Assembly (NCBI RefSeq): GCF_026745355.1
Contig: NC_079209.1
Span: forward strand, 16,960,109-17,024,108
DNA length: 64,000 nucleotides
Reading direction: 5' to 3'
DNA from: Beta vulgaris subsp. vulgaris
Taxonomy: Eukaryota; Streptophyta; Magnoliopsida; Caryophyllales; Amaranthaceae
Positions within the stretch are counted from its first letter, which is position 1. Each line of letters starts with the position of its first letter. The notes beneath the pieces are model-generated. The model was not told where the DNA came from and did not search any database. It saw only the letters and a list, made by a program, of their open reading frames with translations. The position numbers were made by a program, and so were the translations under genes. Shown here in pieces: positions 11,134 through 23,636 of this stretch.

Positions 11134-11570
11134 TGTTAGAGATAATTCTCATTATCAATTGAAGCCTAAATTATGATTACAATATAATCAAGATCGCAGT
11201 TACAATGAAGGAATTAGTCAACTACCATTATCATTCCATATGTGATATTTAATTGTAATATTCTCCTAACTTAAATAGGCTAGATATCCTTCTTTGATCT
11301 TGCTAGGATATTACGTTGACCTCTTCTATTATACCTTTGTATACATATACTCATGTAATTACCCTTGTATAACATCATTTGTTCTCATATATTATTCTCC
11401 TATATGGTATCAGAGCATAAGATTTACTTGAGCACTAGAAGTTCGAATTCTCATGGGAAGTTTTACTCGTTTGAGGAGGCTAAATAAACAACTCCCAATT
11501 TGTGGGAGGTAAAACTTTCTAATAAGTTTCACTTCATACACTCATATCAAGCAAACATAACCTCTTTGAT
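11134..11570 (+). mobile_element. Copia-type LTR with primer-binding site
   Basis: The segment starts TGTTAGAGATAATTCTC at 11134. It is followed at 11405-11416 by TGGTATCAGAGC, complementary to initiator Met-tRNA and standard for copia elements. The LTR is therefore about 11134-11404. About 165 bases of internal sequence remain before a hAT end. No gag-pol and no 3' LTR are present. It interrupts a BBE-like pseudogene. Confidence 0.7.
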
Positions 11571-11620
11571 CAGTGGCGGATCTTGAAACTTTTTTTTATC
11601 GGGGTCTAATTTTTTTTCCC
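11571..11620 (+). mobile_element. hAT terminus fragment
   Basis: CAGTGGCGGATCTTGAAACT matches the rightmost end (reverse complement) of the hAT at 38633-39839. Only ~50 bases are present. The element is cut where the duplicated block begins at 11621. Confidence 0.6.
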
Positions 11621-14600
11621 ATGTAGAGTGAAAAATATTAAAGTGTAAAACTACCAAAGCGCGTGAATGATATACTACTACATTTCGAAGCAAATGCAAC
11701 ACTCTGGTGCAACGGTTAAGGCTAATGCAACACTCTTGTGCAACGGTTAAGGCTAATACAACACTTATTGCAACAGTTAAAGATAGTGCAACACCTTTTG
11801 TAAAGTTAAAGATAGTGCAACACCTTTTGCAACAGTTAAAGGAATCGTTGCATTAGGTGACATATTATTGCATTTGACGATTAATGTAACACCAAGTCAC
11901 CAACTTGTTATAATATAAAGAAAAAAAGACCAAGACCCTTAAATGAGTTATTTCTCAACTCTATCTCGTACCTTCAGCAGTTAAGTTCTCCCAAAACCCA
12001 AACCCTCATTTATCCATCTACCCCGCATCTTGCTCTCTTCCTCCTACTTGCCGGGACGTCTAGCCACCTACCTCTCTCCTCTTGTTTCTCGGTATCCCTT
12101 CCGCTTCAAACGCGTTCCCTTTTGTAGTGGTGTCGTCGCTCAGTGCAGCCCGTCACAAGGTGTTATGCTTCCTCCTTCTATCTTCAATATTGGACGATTA
12201 AGGTAGAGTAGAAGAGGTAAATTTATGAAATTCTTTTATTTTATGAATTTCTTTGCATAATCTGATAAGAAATTCGTGAATTAGGTATGAAGAGTCCTTG
12301 CTTAACTTGACTTTATGGATTGATTATGCCAATTGTTTATTTCCCTGATTTGTGTTGTTAGATGGGTTTATGTTTTGATGGGGTTTTTCCAATTTCATGT
12401 CAAGTTTAGTATCATGTTAGAACTCTTATTAATAGTCATAATTTCGTGTTAATTGAGCTTAAATATGAATGCTTTTATTGTAATTACGATTAGGGCTTAT
12501 TTTCTTATACATGCTACCAAGGATTGAAACATATAGGCTTGAATTTTGCTTCTGTTTACATAACTTCGAGTTTAAGGATCAAATATCATGTGTACCCCTT
12601 CATTATTGGCACATTGTTTATCGGACTTTTGGCCACTGATCAAGGAAGTCACAACATCTCTATTGTTTCAGATAGTGATGTACATTTTACTCCACCCGTG
12701 ATAGAGGTTTTTAAGCTCTAATATGTAATATTTTTCTGGGCCCAGTGTGGTTTTTGATATAATTGGAACTTTTTCATACTTATATGTCCTAGAATATGAA
12801 TCCCATATCAATGACACAGATCAGTTGATGGTGCATTGCAGAGAAATGTTGCAGATATAGCTGACTTAAGTGGGCTTGAAATGATATGTTATGGTGTAGA
12901 CTCAGGCTATGGCTTTTAGCAGAGTTGTTTCTTCTCTTTTTTGTTTTTTTTTTGAATGAGGATATTTCTATTTCCTACGTGTAATCCCCCATAATTTTAA
13001 AGGATATTATAAATATATTTAAGTATTTATATATTTATATTTAAACACAAACTAGTTTTGAAATGATTTGACCATTTAAAAAGGTTGACTATTTTAAAAG
13101 TCAAATGAAATTATTTTCATGACTTAATAAAGTTGAAAATATTTTTACTAAGCATGTTTTGATAAAAGTTTTAAATATTAATTTATATTGAAAAAGAAGT
13201 CTAATGGAATTGAGGAACCTAAAAATCCTAAAAGGATAAAAGGAAAAAAAGTCATGTTGATGATTAAAGTCCCAAATTATTTATCTTGTTCATCGTCAAA
13301 TTTCATTAAACCTTATCTCTTTTTCCTAAGCCCAAAAAGGAAGCCTTTTTATAAATATCCTAATACCCAATTATTTTACCCCACAGAAATTATTTTTCTC
13401 TCTCCTTCACACGCCATTCACTTTTTTTTCTCCTTCTCGGTTTTTATCTCTCCTCTTCGTTCGTTCCCTTCCTGTTCCTTTCAAACACTTTTCTTCTTGT
13501 TTAAGTAACGTTTCTTCTTCAACAAGAACGTCACAAAGAGTTTGAAACCACCAAGCAACCACCACCGGTGATGCTGCCGTGGACTGTCCTTCTCGGGGCT
13601 TTCCTTCCTTCTCCTCTTTGTTGGTTGTTTTCTTTTCTTCTTCCTCAAGATTCCATAAAAGACTATATTTTTTATGTTTTCTTTTGTTTTTAATCATGAT
13701 TATTAGTTTTAATATATAATCTTGATTTATATATAGTTTATATTATAAGAATAAAATTCAGATTTGTTATTATGATTAGATTATAGTTTTAATTATGAAA
13801 ACATAAATTTTTAGGGTTTTAATTGCTAGAAAAACCATAGTAGTTTATTAGATACTATGAAATCGATTTAGAATATGATTTCAAATATGTTTATATATGT
13901 TTAAAGGAGGTTTATTAATTTTTAAAGTTGCTGTAATTTCAGAAAGGTTTTATTTATGGAGTTTTAAGAGTTTTTAATTACTAGTATGGTAGTACTATGC
14001 TAGGAATTAAAAATAATTGAAGTTTTGATATTAAAATCAACTTTTAAACGTATTTAGAGGGGATTTTAAATGATTTAGAGCTGCTATAATTTTTATTTAA
14101 GATTATTAATTTCGGTTATGTCGTTTTCTAGGTGGAGAATATTTCGTAGGGAACTTTTAGAAAGTTAAAAGTGGCCTACAGGCTAGTTTACACGAGGTCC
14201 GTATATAATTGCGTGCTATGTGATTAATATCATGTTTAAGATATTTTTAGTATCATGTATAGGAACTTATTATGTTCATATATATATGATTTCCGGTATT
14301 TGGTTGTTACATATTTTATGCCTGTGTGCAAGCATGTGATTTGAGATTTATTATGAATACTAGATTGTATGTTTGTATGGAATATTTGATACAAGCTTGA
14401 AAAAAAAGTTTATTTATTAATTCGCATGTGGAATTGATATACGTTTTAGAGATTGAATCATGTTATCCATGTATTCTTGGCAAGTATTATTTTTATTATC
14501 TTATGAGGACGGTGGGCCTTATTTGGTAAGTTGGAGTTATGCCTATATAAAGGTAAGTTGGATTGTTGGCTAGGTTCAACAAATAAAATGGATTGGATTA

Positions 14601-14688
14601 AAGGAAGTAATTTTGGATTGTAAGTTGTGATCCCTTATTAAATTCTAAGATAAATTAAAGAAGTTCATTTGTGATTATCTGATTATTA
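11621..14688 (+). repeat. Duplicated block, copy 1 (truncated)
   Basis: Nearly identical to 22281-25342, in the same orientation, 10.66 kb apart. Similarity begins at ATGTAGAGTG in both copies and ends at GATTATTA, immediately before CACTACAA of the next element. The block contains the left CACTA end with TGCAACA repeats (11672-11890), a promoter/5'UTR-like region (11950-12215), a short fragment that could encode ~65 residues (12524-12721), and the first ~1.7 kb of a gypsy-like LTR (from 12980). The LTR is preceded by CTACG, the same 5 bases that flank the LTR in copy 2. The duplication therefore happened after that LTR inserted. Confidence 0.9.
11690..11890. repeat. TGCAACA subterminal repeats (copy 1)
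   Basis: Five or more copies of about 35 bp carry TGCAACACTCTGGTGCAACG or a variant. They follow a terminal ACTACTACATTT at 11672. They are the CACTA subterminal region, duplicated from 22350-22520. Confidence 0.7.
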
Positions 14689-15105
14689 CACTACAAAAAA
14701 AATTGGCTATAGAGGCACATCATTTGGCCGACTTGCCTCTAAAACCCCCTTTTACCATCACATAAACATGGTTGCCTGTAAATTATATGGTTTTTAGTGT
14801 CAAGTATATTCTGGTGCCTCTAAAGATACATTTCAGCATCAGATGAATGTTGGTTGCCTCTAAAACCATGTTCTTAGCATCACATGAATATTGGTTGTCT
14901 CGAAATCCATATTTTTAGCATCACATGAATTTAGTTGTCTCTAAAGTCATTTTTTTTAGCATCAACTGTAGTTAGTTGTCTCTCAAGCCATGTATTTAGC
15001 GTCACATGACTTTAGTTGTCTCTAAAGCCATTTTTTGATTTTTATAAATAAAGCATGGACAGTAAACATAATGGATATAACGTTATAATGTTTAGAAAAC
15101 CAATA

Positions 15106-15238
<133 letters not shown>

Positions 15239-15289
15239 CATAATGATTAATTAAGAGCCAAAGATAATTTAACTATTGATTCTCCAGAA

Positions 15290-15362
15290 AACAACTCCTA
15301 GCAGAATCGAACCCCAAACCATATGGATGAAATGATGAAGCACCCACCACTAGACCAAGAGA
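15290..15362 (-). repeat. tRNA-derived segment (SINE-like)
   Basis: On the minus strand an A-box-like TGGTCTAGTGGTGGGTGC is followed ~40 bases later by a B-box GGGTTCGATTC. This is the internal Pol III promoter pattern of tRNA-derived SINEs. No poly(A) tail or target duplication could be defined, so it may be a SINE fragment or a decayed tRNA-like sequence inside the CACTA element. Confidence 0.45.
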
Positions 15363-15798
15363 ATTTCCGTATTGATTAACACGATTTATTAGTATATATT
15401 ACAAAAGTTACAGGTGCCTAATTTTAGTGATAATATTTTATTAATTCAATTTTAGTGATAATTTTATTACATTGAGTTTGTTGCAAATTTAAACAATCTT
15501 GTTCTTATTATTGTATTGTATGTATGATATTTATTTCTTCTTTATCTTTGTATATTTTGTGTTTATTACATGTATTTTAAATTTATTTATTTTTCTTTTA
15601 ACCTTGTTTTTTCCTATGTTTTATTTTTATTTTAGTCTATTATGTTTTTTTTGTTGCAAATGAGCAATACTCTAGTGTGTTTGTTACTGATATTAAATTT
15701 TTGAATATTAAATTTGTTGATTTTTTAAGTTTTTTGGCACGTAATCCTTTTTGGTTACCCATCTTGTTTCTATTTTTTAGGTTGTCTATAATATTATT

Positions 15799-16204
15799 TG
15801 GTGCGTTTGTTTCAACTTACTTAAGCACTCCAACACTTATTTTTTAAAAAAATGTGAAATTCACCCATTTACATTGACGGATCTTATTGTATAGACGATT
15901 ATTACGGGTTGATATTATTTGGATTTCGAATAGCTTTTTTTCGGGCAACTCGGATTTCAGATCTTTCAATATCGGATTGCGGCGGATTCGGATTATATCA
16001 GTTGTCGGGTGTAGGTACTATTCGGATTATATCAAGTTGAATCAGATTGGTTTCAGATTAAAATATATGAAATGAACTGAATTGAATTGAACTGAACTGA
16101 ATTGAGCGGAAAAAAATTGTTTATGAGAGAAGAAAATTGAGAACTGAGAAACTAAACTGAAATAAATTAAACTGAACTAAATTAAACTGAAGTAAACAGG
16201 CCCT
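15799..16204. mobile_element. Possible MITE with GTGCGTTTGTTTCA-type ends
   Basis: The left end is GGTGCGTTTGTTTCAACTTA. The right end read inward is GGGCCTGTTTACTTCAGTTT. ACTGAACTGAATTGA repeats precede the right end. No clear target duplication was found. Related repeats occur at 35346-36332. Confidence 0.35.
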
Positions 16205-16428
16205 TATCATTTTTAAAGGATTTAATGAGATCTTATTTAATTTTTTAAAGTTTTAAAATTTTCATCAAAAATGTTTAAAGCCCCCACCCTTCAATGTTTT
16301 AAAAATTTTTGTCAAAAGTTTTAAATCCCCGCCCTCATATCATTCTGATTTCTTCATTCTAGTTTTCATTTCACTCTCATTTCTTCATCTCTCACTTTCT
16401 CTCTCCTAGGTTTTCTCTTGATAAGTCC

Positions 16429-17874
16429 CTGTTTTTATATATAATTTTAGCCCATTATATTACTTTTTAGTATAAGTTTAGAGACTTATAATATGTTTTC
16501 TTCTCATATTTTAATGTTATAACAGTTGATTACTTGAGTTACAAAGTTGATTTAAAATATGAAAAATACGCCAAATAAATTACTTACTTGATCCAAGTAC
16601 TACTCATACATGCTAATTTATTTTATCTAATACATATAATAGTAGTATGTGGTTATTATGCAAATAATTCAGTTTAAAGCCCATTACTCTATTGAATTGT
16701 TTATAGGTCAAATTTGCAAAAGGAAAAAGAAAAGGGTGCTGGGCTGGAAAAACAACAACACAGTATCAATTGAACAAAGTAGGGGACTAGAGAGGATTGA
16801 GCACGCAGCAAAAGAAAAAAAAAGAAAAAAAAAAAAGAAAAAGCAAAACCTAAGACTAAGTGAATGAGGGCGGCACTACAAACCAGGAAAAGACAAAAGG
16901 AGGGGGATTTGGTTTTTAAAAAAACCCATCACACAGCATTGAAAAGAGGGGAGGGAGAACACAGGAGACGAGACGAAAACCAGGACGAAAGACAGCAGCG
17001 AGGCGACGAGCAACAATGGCGGCGCAGCGCATGACGCCAGCACGTTGCGGTGGCCATTGACGGAAGTCAAAAGTTTATCTAAATTGGAGTTTCTTTCTCT
17101 CTTCTCTTAGTTTATGTTATTAAATCTTGTTATTATTATGCTTAATTTCAGATTTTTATTCTCAATTACTTGGGTTGATTTAGTTGTTACGTCTAATTAA
17201 ATTTTCATGTTCTAGGATTAGATGTAGTCTTTTAATTTTCTATCAATGGATTGAATTATTGTTGGGTTAGTTTAATTTTTATTGCAATTTGATAATCTTG
17301 AGCTCAATTGCTTACTTTTGATAAGGGCCCTATCAATTGTATGTTTAAGGTATTGGATTATTAGCGGAAGTGAAAGTTCAATATTAGTTTGTGGGATTAT
17401 TAAACGCTAAGTAGTATATACTTAGGGTGGTCTTTTATATGAATTCTTATTTTTAATGACTTTGTTCTAAATTTTATGACCATGGAAGTAGGCATAAGAT
17501 TAGTATTTAAATATATGTTTTCCGCCTTGGAAGAGGGGTTAATATACATTAGGAATTCGACCATTACGATCTAATTATTTTACCCAGCAATTAGTTTAAT
17601 TTCATTGTAGAAGTTAATTGGCGAAATCTAAGTCCTAGAACCATTTCTTATACTTGATTTATACCTATTGTCTGACATCTTTAGAGTTAGAATTAGTATA
17701 CTTTTTATTTTATTAGTCTAGTTTTATCACCACCAATCACTATTTTCGGATCGTCTAGATAATATTAGTATCTCTTAATTTGGTAGTTGATTATACCTCA
17801 TTGTGGGAAACGATATCTTGCTTACCCTATATTTACTTTAATTGACCCGTACACTTGCGGTATTTTAAGGTACA
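16429..17874 (+). mobile_element. Probable gypsy-type LTR
   Basis: Starts TGATAAGTCCCTGTTTTTAT and ends near ACACTTGCGGTATTTTAAGG..TACA. The start resembles the LTR at 58408-59877. The GACCCGTACACTTGCGG string near the end is common at the 3' end of plant Athila/Tat-like LTRs. No PBS or coding follows, and no target duplication was found. Boundaries are uncertain. Confidence 0.45.
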
Positions 17875-18670
17875 TTTAGGATTGACCATCTCTCTCCCCC
17901 TCACTTCCTTCTCATTTCTTCTTCACTCTCTCTCTCCGAGGAATCCTCAATTTTTGTTGCCGCTTTTTACCACCGCGACTGCCGCCTCCTCCACTCACTC
18001 ACCGACGGTCCTTCACTCTCTCTCATCTACACAGGTATTTTTTCCGTTTTCCTTTTTTTCGATTGAATTGGGATTTTTGCTTAATAAGTTAAAAATCTTG
18101 GTTTCAATTTTGGGGTTGTTTCTATCTGAATTTGGGGTGGAAATTTCGAATTTGTGTGGGTTATTCGGGTGGATTAGGGGATTTGGGTTTATAAACTAGT
18201 TCGAATTTTGTGGGGGTTTTATACTTTTGTTCAAAATTTTTGGAATAAATCGAATTTGGGGGTTAATTTTGGGGTAAACTCGAAATTAGGATTAATTTTA
18301 GGGTAAAATCGAGATTAGGGTTTTCATATATTAGTTCGAATTTTTTTTGGGGGGGGGGGGGGGGGGTGGGTTCTATTTTTATTCGAAAATTTGCTAAGTT
18401 TGGGTTTGTTTGAGTTATGATTAATATGTTGTAGTGATATTTCGTTTTTCTGGGTTTATTCTGAGTTTGAATTCTGGTTATTGTGAAATTTCGATTTTGG
18501 GTTTCATTTTTGGTATAATTCGATTTAGGGGGGTGTTTGGGGTTTCGATCTAATTTGATTTTCTGGGTTCGATTTTTGTGGGTCGAATTGCAATTTCCAG
18601 ATTTATGTTCTTTATTTTGCAATTGTTGATCTTTTTGTTGGGTTGAATTTGCAGACTGAATTCCATTCAA
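17875..18670 (+). other. 5'UTR/intron-like captured sequence
   Basis: A C/T-rich leader (17885-18030) is followed by CAG|GTATTTT and then a T/G-rich stretch with TTCGAATTTGGG repeats. This looks like a 5'UTR plus first intron. A poly-G run of ~18 lies at about 18349-18366. Short open frames here have no recognisable protein. The stretch may be a host-gene fragment picked up by the CACTA element. Confidence 0.35.
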
Positions 18671-19789
18671 GTTTAAGTTTTATGTTGAAGATTCATTGAA
18701 GGTTGAATGTCGGTTGAAGATGGAATTTTTACATATTTTTTGCTTTTTTATTTCCTCTTTTGAATGTTTGTATCAATTTGTCAAAATTGTTGGTAATAAG
18801 ATTATACTTCTAGTTTCCTTTATTAATTTATAATGTTTTTTTGTTGATGTAAGAATGTGCTTGTAATCGCTACTGTACTAATAACACAATGTCAGTTTTG
18901 TTTATCATCAATTTTCAGGATTTTTTTTATTTTTTGCACCCAACAAATTGCTTTGGTTTTTTAGCGGTGGCTAAATGCTCTTGATAATTTTTTATTTCTA
19001 CGCTTATAAACATCGAAAAATCCCAAAAAAATTGTCGAAAATGTGGAAATTCTAGTAGTTGTTGCATCTAAAAACATCCTTTAGTGATAGACTTATGGTT
19101 GCATTAGATGCAACTTAAAAATAGAGACGAACGTATGGTTGCCTCTAAATATAAATGGACTTATCACCAATGTAACATGTGTGCCCCAAAAAGGTGGCAT
19201 TAGGGGCAACCTATAATTATCGACTGGCTTATGGTCGCCTCTAAATGTAAGTGGCTTTAGCAGCACTATAAGTTATGTGCCTCAAAAAGGTAGCATTAGG
19301 GGCAACCAATAATTAGAGACAGGCATATGGTTGCCTCTAAACAGAAGTGTCTTTAGCGGCACCATAACTTATCTGCGTCTAAAAGGTAGGTGGCATTAGG
19401 GGCAACCTATAATTAGCGACGGAGTAATTAGAGGCAGCGAGAAAATTGCTTCTAATCACCATTAGAGGCTACAAACATATATTTAGATGCAATTTATGAT
19501 TGCCTCTATATGTAGCTTTTCTTGTAGTGAACGAATGGGAAAAACAAATTTTGCTACTTTGGAACGCAATTAATCCTTTAATCCCTTGTTAACTCTTAAG
19601 GCATAGAATTGTCTTATGAACACTAAGGGAAATATTATTGGACCTTGGTGAGCAGTTTTCAGACAGTTTCACTTATACATATGAATTAATCATATAAAAA
19701 ATGTGATGCATTTAAACAAATAAAAACATCAAATTTATTTCACACATAAATAATGCCAAAGAGTCAAACCAATAGGGAGAAAGATTATA

Positions 19790-21640
19790 GCAATTATTTC
19801 AACTTAATCAAGCCAATTTCAAGTCTTAGTTTTTCAAACCTATCTCTATTTAAGGGCTTAGTCAGAATATCAGCAATCTAACATTCAGTTTCACAAAATT
19901 TCATTTTAATAAGACTCTTTTCAACATTGTCCTTAAGAAAATGATGCATAATATGGATATGCTTAACTCTAGAATGATGCACGGGATCTTTAGAAATACT
20001 AATAGCACTAGTATTATCACAATAGATAGGAACACAATCAAAGTAAATTCTATTGTCACGAAGTTGTTGTTTTATCCATAGCATTTGGGAACATGTTGCT
20101 GCTGCAACATATTCAGCCTCAGCTGTAGATAAAGCAACTGTGTTTTGGTTCTTGGTACTCTAAGAAACTAAACTATGACTAAGGAACTGAACCAAACCTG
20201 ATGTACTCTTTCTATTGATCAGATCACCAGCATACTCAACATCTGCAAATCCTTTCAGTTCAAAGGTATCACTTCTCAAATAGAACAAGCTCAAATCATA
20301 TGTTCCTTTGAGGTATCTTAGGATTCTCTTCACTGTTGTGAGATTTCTTCGGATTGGCTTGAAACCTTGCACATAGACCTACACTAAAAGCAATATCGGG
20401 GCAACTTGCAGTTAGATATAATAATGAGCCAATCATACCTTGATACTTGGTTTGATCCACACTCGTTCCTATAGCATCCTCATCCGACCTAGTTGAAGTT
20501 CCCATAGGTGTATGATTTACTTTAGAAGCCTCCAAACCATACCTTTTCAACAGTTCCTTAATATACTTTTGGTGAGATTATAAATCGTCCCATGAAAGAA
20601 ACAAATGCAATAAAAATTCTAATAGCTTCCAATCTAGCAACAGGAGCAAAAGTTTCTTCATAATCAATACCCTCCTGTTGATTGTATCCTTTTACGGCTA
20701 AACGAGCCTTGTTCCTTACAATGGTTCCAAACTCATCCAACTTGTTCTTGAACACCCATTTCAAACCAATAACCTTATTATGTTATGTTTAGGTTCAAGG
20801 TGCCAAACCTTGTTCCTTTCAAATTGATGAAGTTCATCTTGCATAGCTACAATCCAATCAGCATCAGTGGGAGCTTCTTCATGTTCATGGGTTCCATCAT
20901 AGAAAGAAAAGCATGAAAAGCACAAAAGTTCCTAATTTGAGATCTGGTTTGAGTTCCCTTGTTTATGTCACTGATTATGAGTTCCACAGGATGGGAACGC
21001 TGATGCTTCCAAGGCTTTGGTTGGAAATCTTGGATGGAAACTTGATTTCCTTGATCATCTTCACTTCCCTGTTCTTGGGAACCATGTTCAACGATAGTGG
21101 ATTCATTCACTTCTGTATCCTCACCTAGTTATTTTTCTTCGTTGGGAACAAGAACATGATGTTGTTCCTTAGGCTTTGTTCCTATGACTTCTTCTTCTTC
21201 CAAAGTCTCATCAATGAGAATTTGGTCTTTTACCAAACCTATCTTGAAGTCATCATCAACCTGTGTGCTTGGAATATGTTTATCTGTTTCATCAAAAATA
21301 ATATGCACACTTTCTTCTAAACACATAGTCCTTTTATTATAAACTCTATAAGCTTTGCTACTAGAAGAGTATCCTAGAAATACAGCTTCATCACTTCTAG
21401 CATCAAATTTCCAAGATTTTGTTTCCCATTATTATGAACAAAACATTTACATCCAAATGTTCTGAAATATGTAATATTGGGCTTTTTACCAAAATATAGC
21501 TCATAAGGAGTTTTATTTAACAATGGTCTCAACATGACACGATTTATAATATGACAAGCAGTATTCACGGCTTCGGCCCAAAAGTTCTTAGGAAGACCAC
21601 TAACTATCAACATAGTTCTAGCCATGTTTTCCGAGGTGGT
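19790..21640 (-). pseudogene. Copia polyprotein remnant (integrase, RT, RNase H)
   Basis: Read on the minus strand the order is as follows. The C-terminal integrase is at 21374-21640 (MARTMLIVSGLPKNFWAEAV, then NKTPYELYFGKKPN and FGCKCFVHN). A linker rich in Glu/Ser follows. RT is at 20558-20764 ([43 protein letters not shown]). RNase H and its connection are at 19878-20550 (YLTASCPDIAFSVG, LKGFADVEYAGD, YCDNTSAISISKDPVHHSR). The RT catalytic segment with YVDD is missing: FIAFVSFMG joins directly to the later palm/connection sequence near 20590. Multiple frameshifts and stops. Gag, protease and most of the integrase core are absent. The region to its left (19530-19790) may be the 3' non-coding part. 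Confidence 0.9.
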
Positions 21641-22280
21641 CCATTTTTTGCACTTAGGTATTTTTGCTAAGTGATAACGTAATCTTGGCAAGGACGAGAA
21701 GCTATCGCACGAAATGTGCTCGACTGAGGAGGCTAATGAGCCCATGCTAGGCTGAAGCGGTTCATTCGTTTGCACTTAACTATTTGAGCTAAGTGATACG
21801 ATACTTTTGGCATGGCCGAGAACGCTTCATTTATTGGGACAACATCACTCGAATGCCGAGTAACCGCAAATGATACTTAGCCATTTTTTACTAAGTCGGT
21901 CGGGGAACTCGTGCCACGATTGAGAGGATGCCATTGGAGAAGTTCTTGACTTTGGGGGCTAACGAACACCATTATACCTCCATTGGATGTATTTATTGGA
22001 CCAGCTGGTGGGCTCAAGTAATTATCGTCATGTTGGATGAACAAATTGGGCAACCTTGTTCCTTCTCGAAACGGTTGTCTAACAGAACCTGATAGAGTCT
22101 CTTCGTATGGAATGTCATATCGGTCCCAGGAGTCGGTGGAGGGTTCAAGATTATGTGTTGCTTCTAGGTGCCCTGATATGCAGGAGCCCCAAATGTTATG
22201 TTTTCTAAAGCCGAGCTAGGTGAGCCTCATGGGGGAACCGAGATAAAATTTCGAGTTTGGAAGATACTCAATCTCCGAGA
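21641..22280. repeat. Unidentified region with three spaced stem-loops
   Basis: Three related segments (about 21648, 21769 and 21871) contain ACTTAG..(7-9 nt)..CTAAGT imperfect hairpins, each followed by GATAACG or GATACG-like sequence and ~100 bp of similar flank. The remainder, to 22280, is of higher GC and has a 60-residue open frame that I do not recognise. The region abuts the integrase remnant on the left and the duplicated block on the right. Confidence 0.5.
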
Positions 22281-22349
22281 TGTAGAGTGAAAAATATTAA
22301 AGTGTAAAACTACCAAAGCGCGTGAATGATATACTACTACATTTTGAAG

Positions 22350-22520
22350 CAAATGCAACACTCTGGTGCAACGGTTAAGGCTAATGCAACACTCTTGTGC
22401 AACGGTTAAGGCTAATGCAACACTCTATTGCAACAGTTAAAGAGAGTGCAACACCTTTTGTAAAAGTTAAAGATAGTGCAACACCTTTTGCAACAGTTAA
22501 AGGGAATCGTTGCATTAGGT
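22350..22520. repeat. Subterminal TGCAACA repeats, left end of Pack-CACTA
   Basis: About five ~35 bp units carry TGCAACACTCT..GTGCAACGGTTAAGG. They correspond in inverted orientation to the GTGTTGCAATAGCT repeats at 31370-31745. Confidence 0.75.
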
Positions 22521-22559
22521 GACATATTATTGCATTTGACGATTAATGTAACACCAAGT

Positions 22560-22890
22560 CACCAACTTGTTATAATATAAAGAAAAAAAGACCAAGACCC
22601 TTAAATGAGTTATTTCTCAACTCTATCTCGTACGTTCAGCAGTTAATTTCTCCCAAAACCCAAACCCTCATTTATCCATCTACCCCGCATCTTGCTCTCT
22701 TCCTCCTACTTGCCGGGACGTCTAGCCACCTACCTCTCTCCTCTTGTTTCTCGGTATCCCTTCCGCTTCAAACGCGTTCCCTTTTGTAGTGGTGTCGTCG
22801 CTCAGTGCAGCCCGTCACAAGGTGTTATGCTTCCTCCTTCTATCTTCAATATTGGACGATTAAGGTAGAGTAGAAGAGGTAAATTTATGA
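22560..22890 (+). promoter_or_regulatory. Promoter/5'UTR-like segment inside the Pack-CACTA
   Basis: TATAATATAAAG (about 22571) lies upstream of a C/T-rich leader (22620-22800) with CCCAAAACCCAAACCCTC. Candidate splice donors follow (AAG|GTGTTATG at ~22818, AGAG|GTAAATTT at ~22878) and lead into T-rich intron-like sequence. This resembles the 5' end of a plant gene captured by the element. A duplicate lies at 11900-12230. The donor gene is not recognised. Confidence 0.4.
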
Positions 22891-23631
22891 AATTCTTTTA
22901 TTTTATGAATTTCTTTGCATAATCTGATAAGAAATTCGTGAATTAGGTATGAAGAGTCCTTGCTTAACTTGACTTTATGGATTGATTATGCCAATTGTTT
23001 ATTTCCCTGATTTGTGTTGTTAGATGGGTTTATGTTTTGATGGGGTTTTTCCAATTTCATGTCAAGTTTAGTATCATGTTAGAACTCTTATTAATAGTCA
23101 TAATTTCGTGTTAATTGAGCTTAAATATGAATGCTTTTATTGTAATTACGATTAGGGCTTATTTTCTTATACATGCTACCAAGGATTGAAACATATAGGC
23201 TTGACTTTTGCTTCTGTTTACATAACTTCGAGTTTAAGGATCAAATATCATGTGTACCCCTTCATTATTGGCACATTGTTTATCGGACTTTTGGCCACTG
23301 ATCAAGGAAGTCACAACATCTCTATTGTTTCAGATAGTGATGTACATTTTACTCCACCCGTGATAGAGGTTTTTAAGCTCTAATATGTAATATTTTCTGG
23401 GCCCAGTGTGGTTTTTGATATAATTGGAACTTTTTCATACTTATATGTCCTAGAATATGAATCCCATATCAATGACACAGATCAGTTGATGGTGCATTGC
23501 AGAGAAATGTTGCAGATATAGCTGACTTAAGTGGGCTTGAAATGATATGTTATGGTGTAGACTCAGGCTATGGCTTTTAGCAGAGTTGTTTCTTCTCTTT
23601 TTTTTTTTTTTTGAATGAGGATATTTATTTC
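22891..23631 (+). other. Intron-like interior of the Pack-CACTA
   Basis: T-rich non-coding sequence with one open stretch (23186-23383; nearly identical copy at 12524-12721) of 65 codons that I do not recognise. The reading frame is preserved in both copies, but the copies are nearly identical overall, so this is weak evidence for coding. Confidence 0.35.
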
Positions 23632-23636
23632 CTACG

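Noticed and set aside
13188..13508. 106-codon open frame (and 23845-24162, plus reverse frames at 13407-13697 and 24047-24355)
   Set aside because: All lie inside the gypsy-like LTR. Composition is low-complexity, there is no recognisable domain, and the copies differ by frameshift at the end.
18263..18670. 135-codon minus-strand frame with PPPPPP and Asn/Lys-rich sequence
   Set aside because: It is the complement of T/G-rich intron-like sequence and the poly-G run; no protein similarity.
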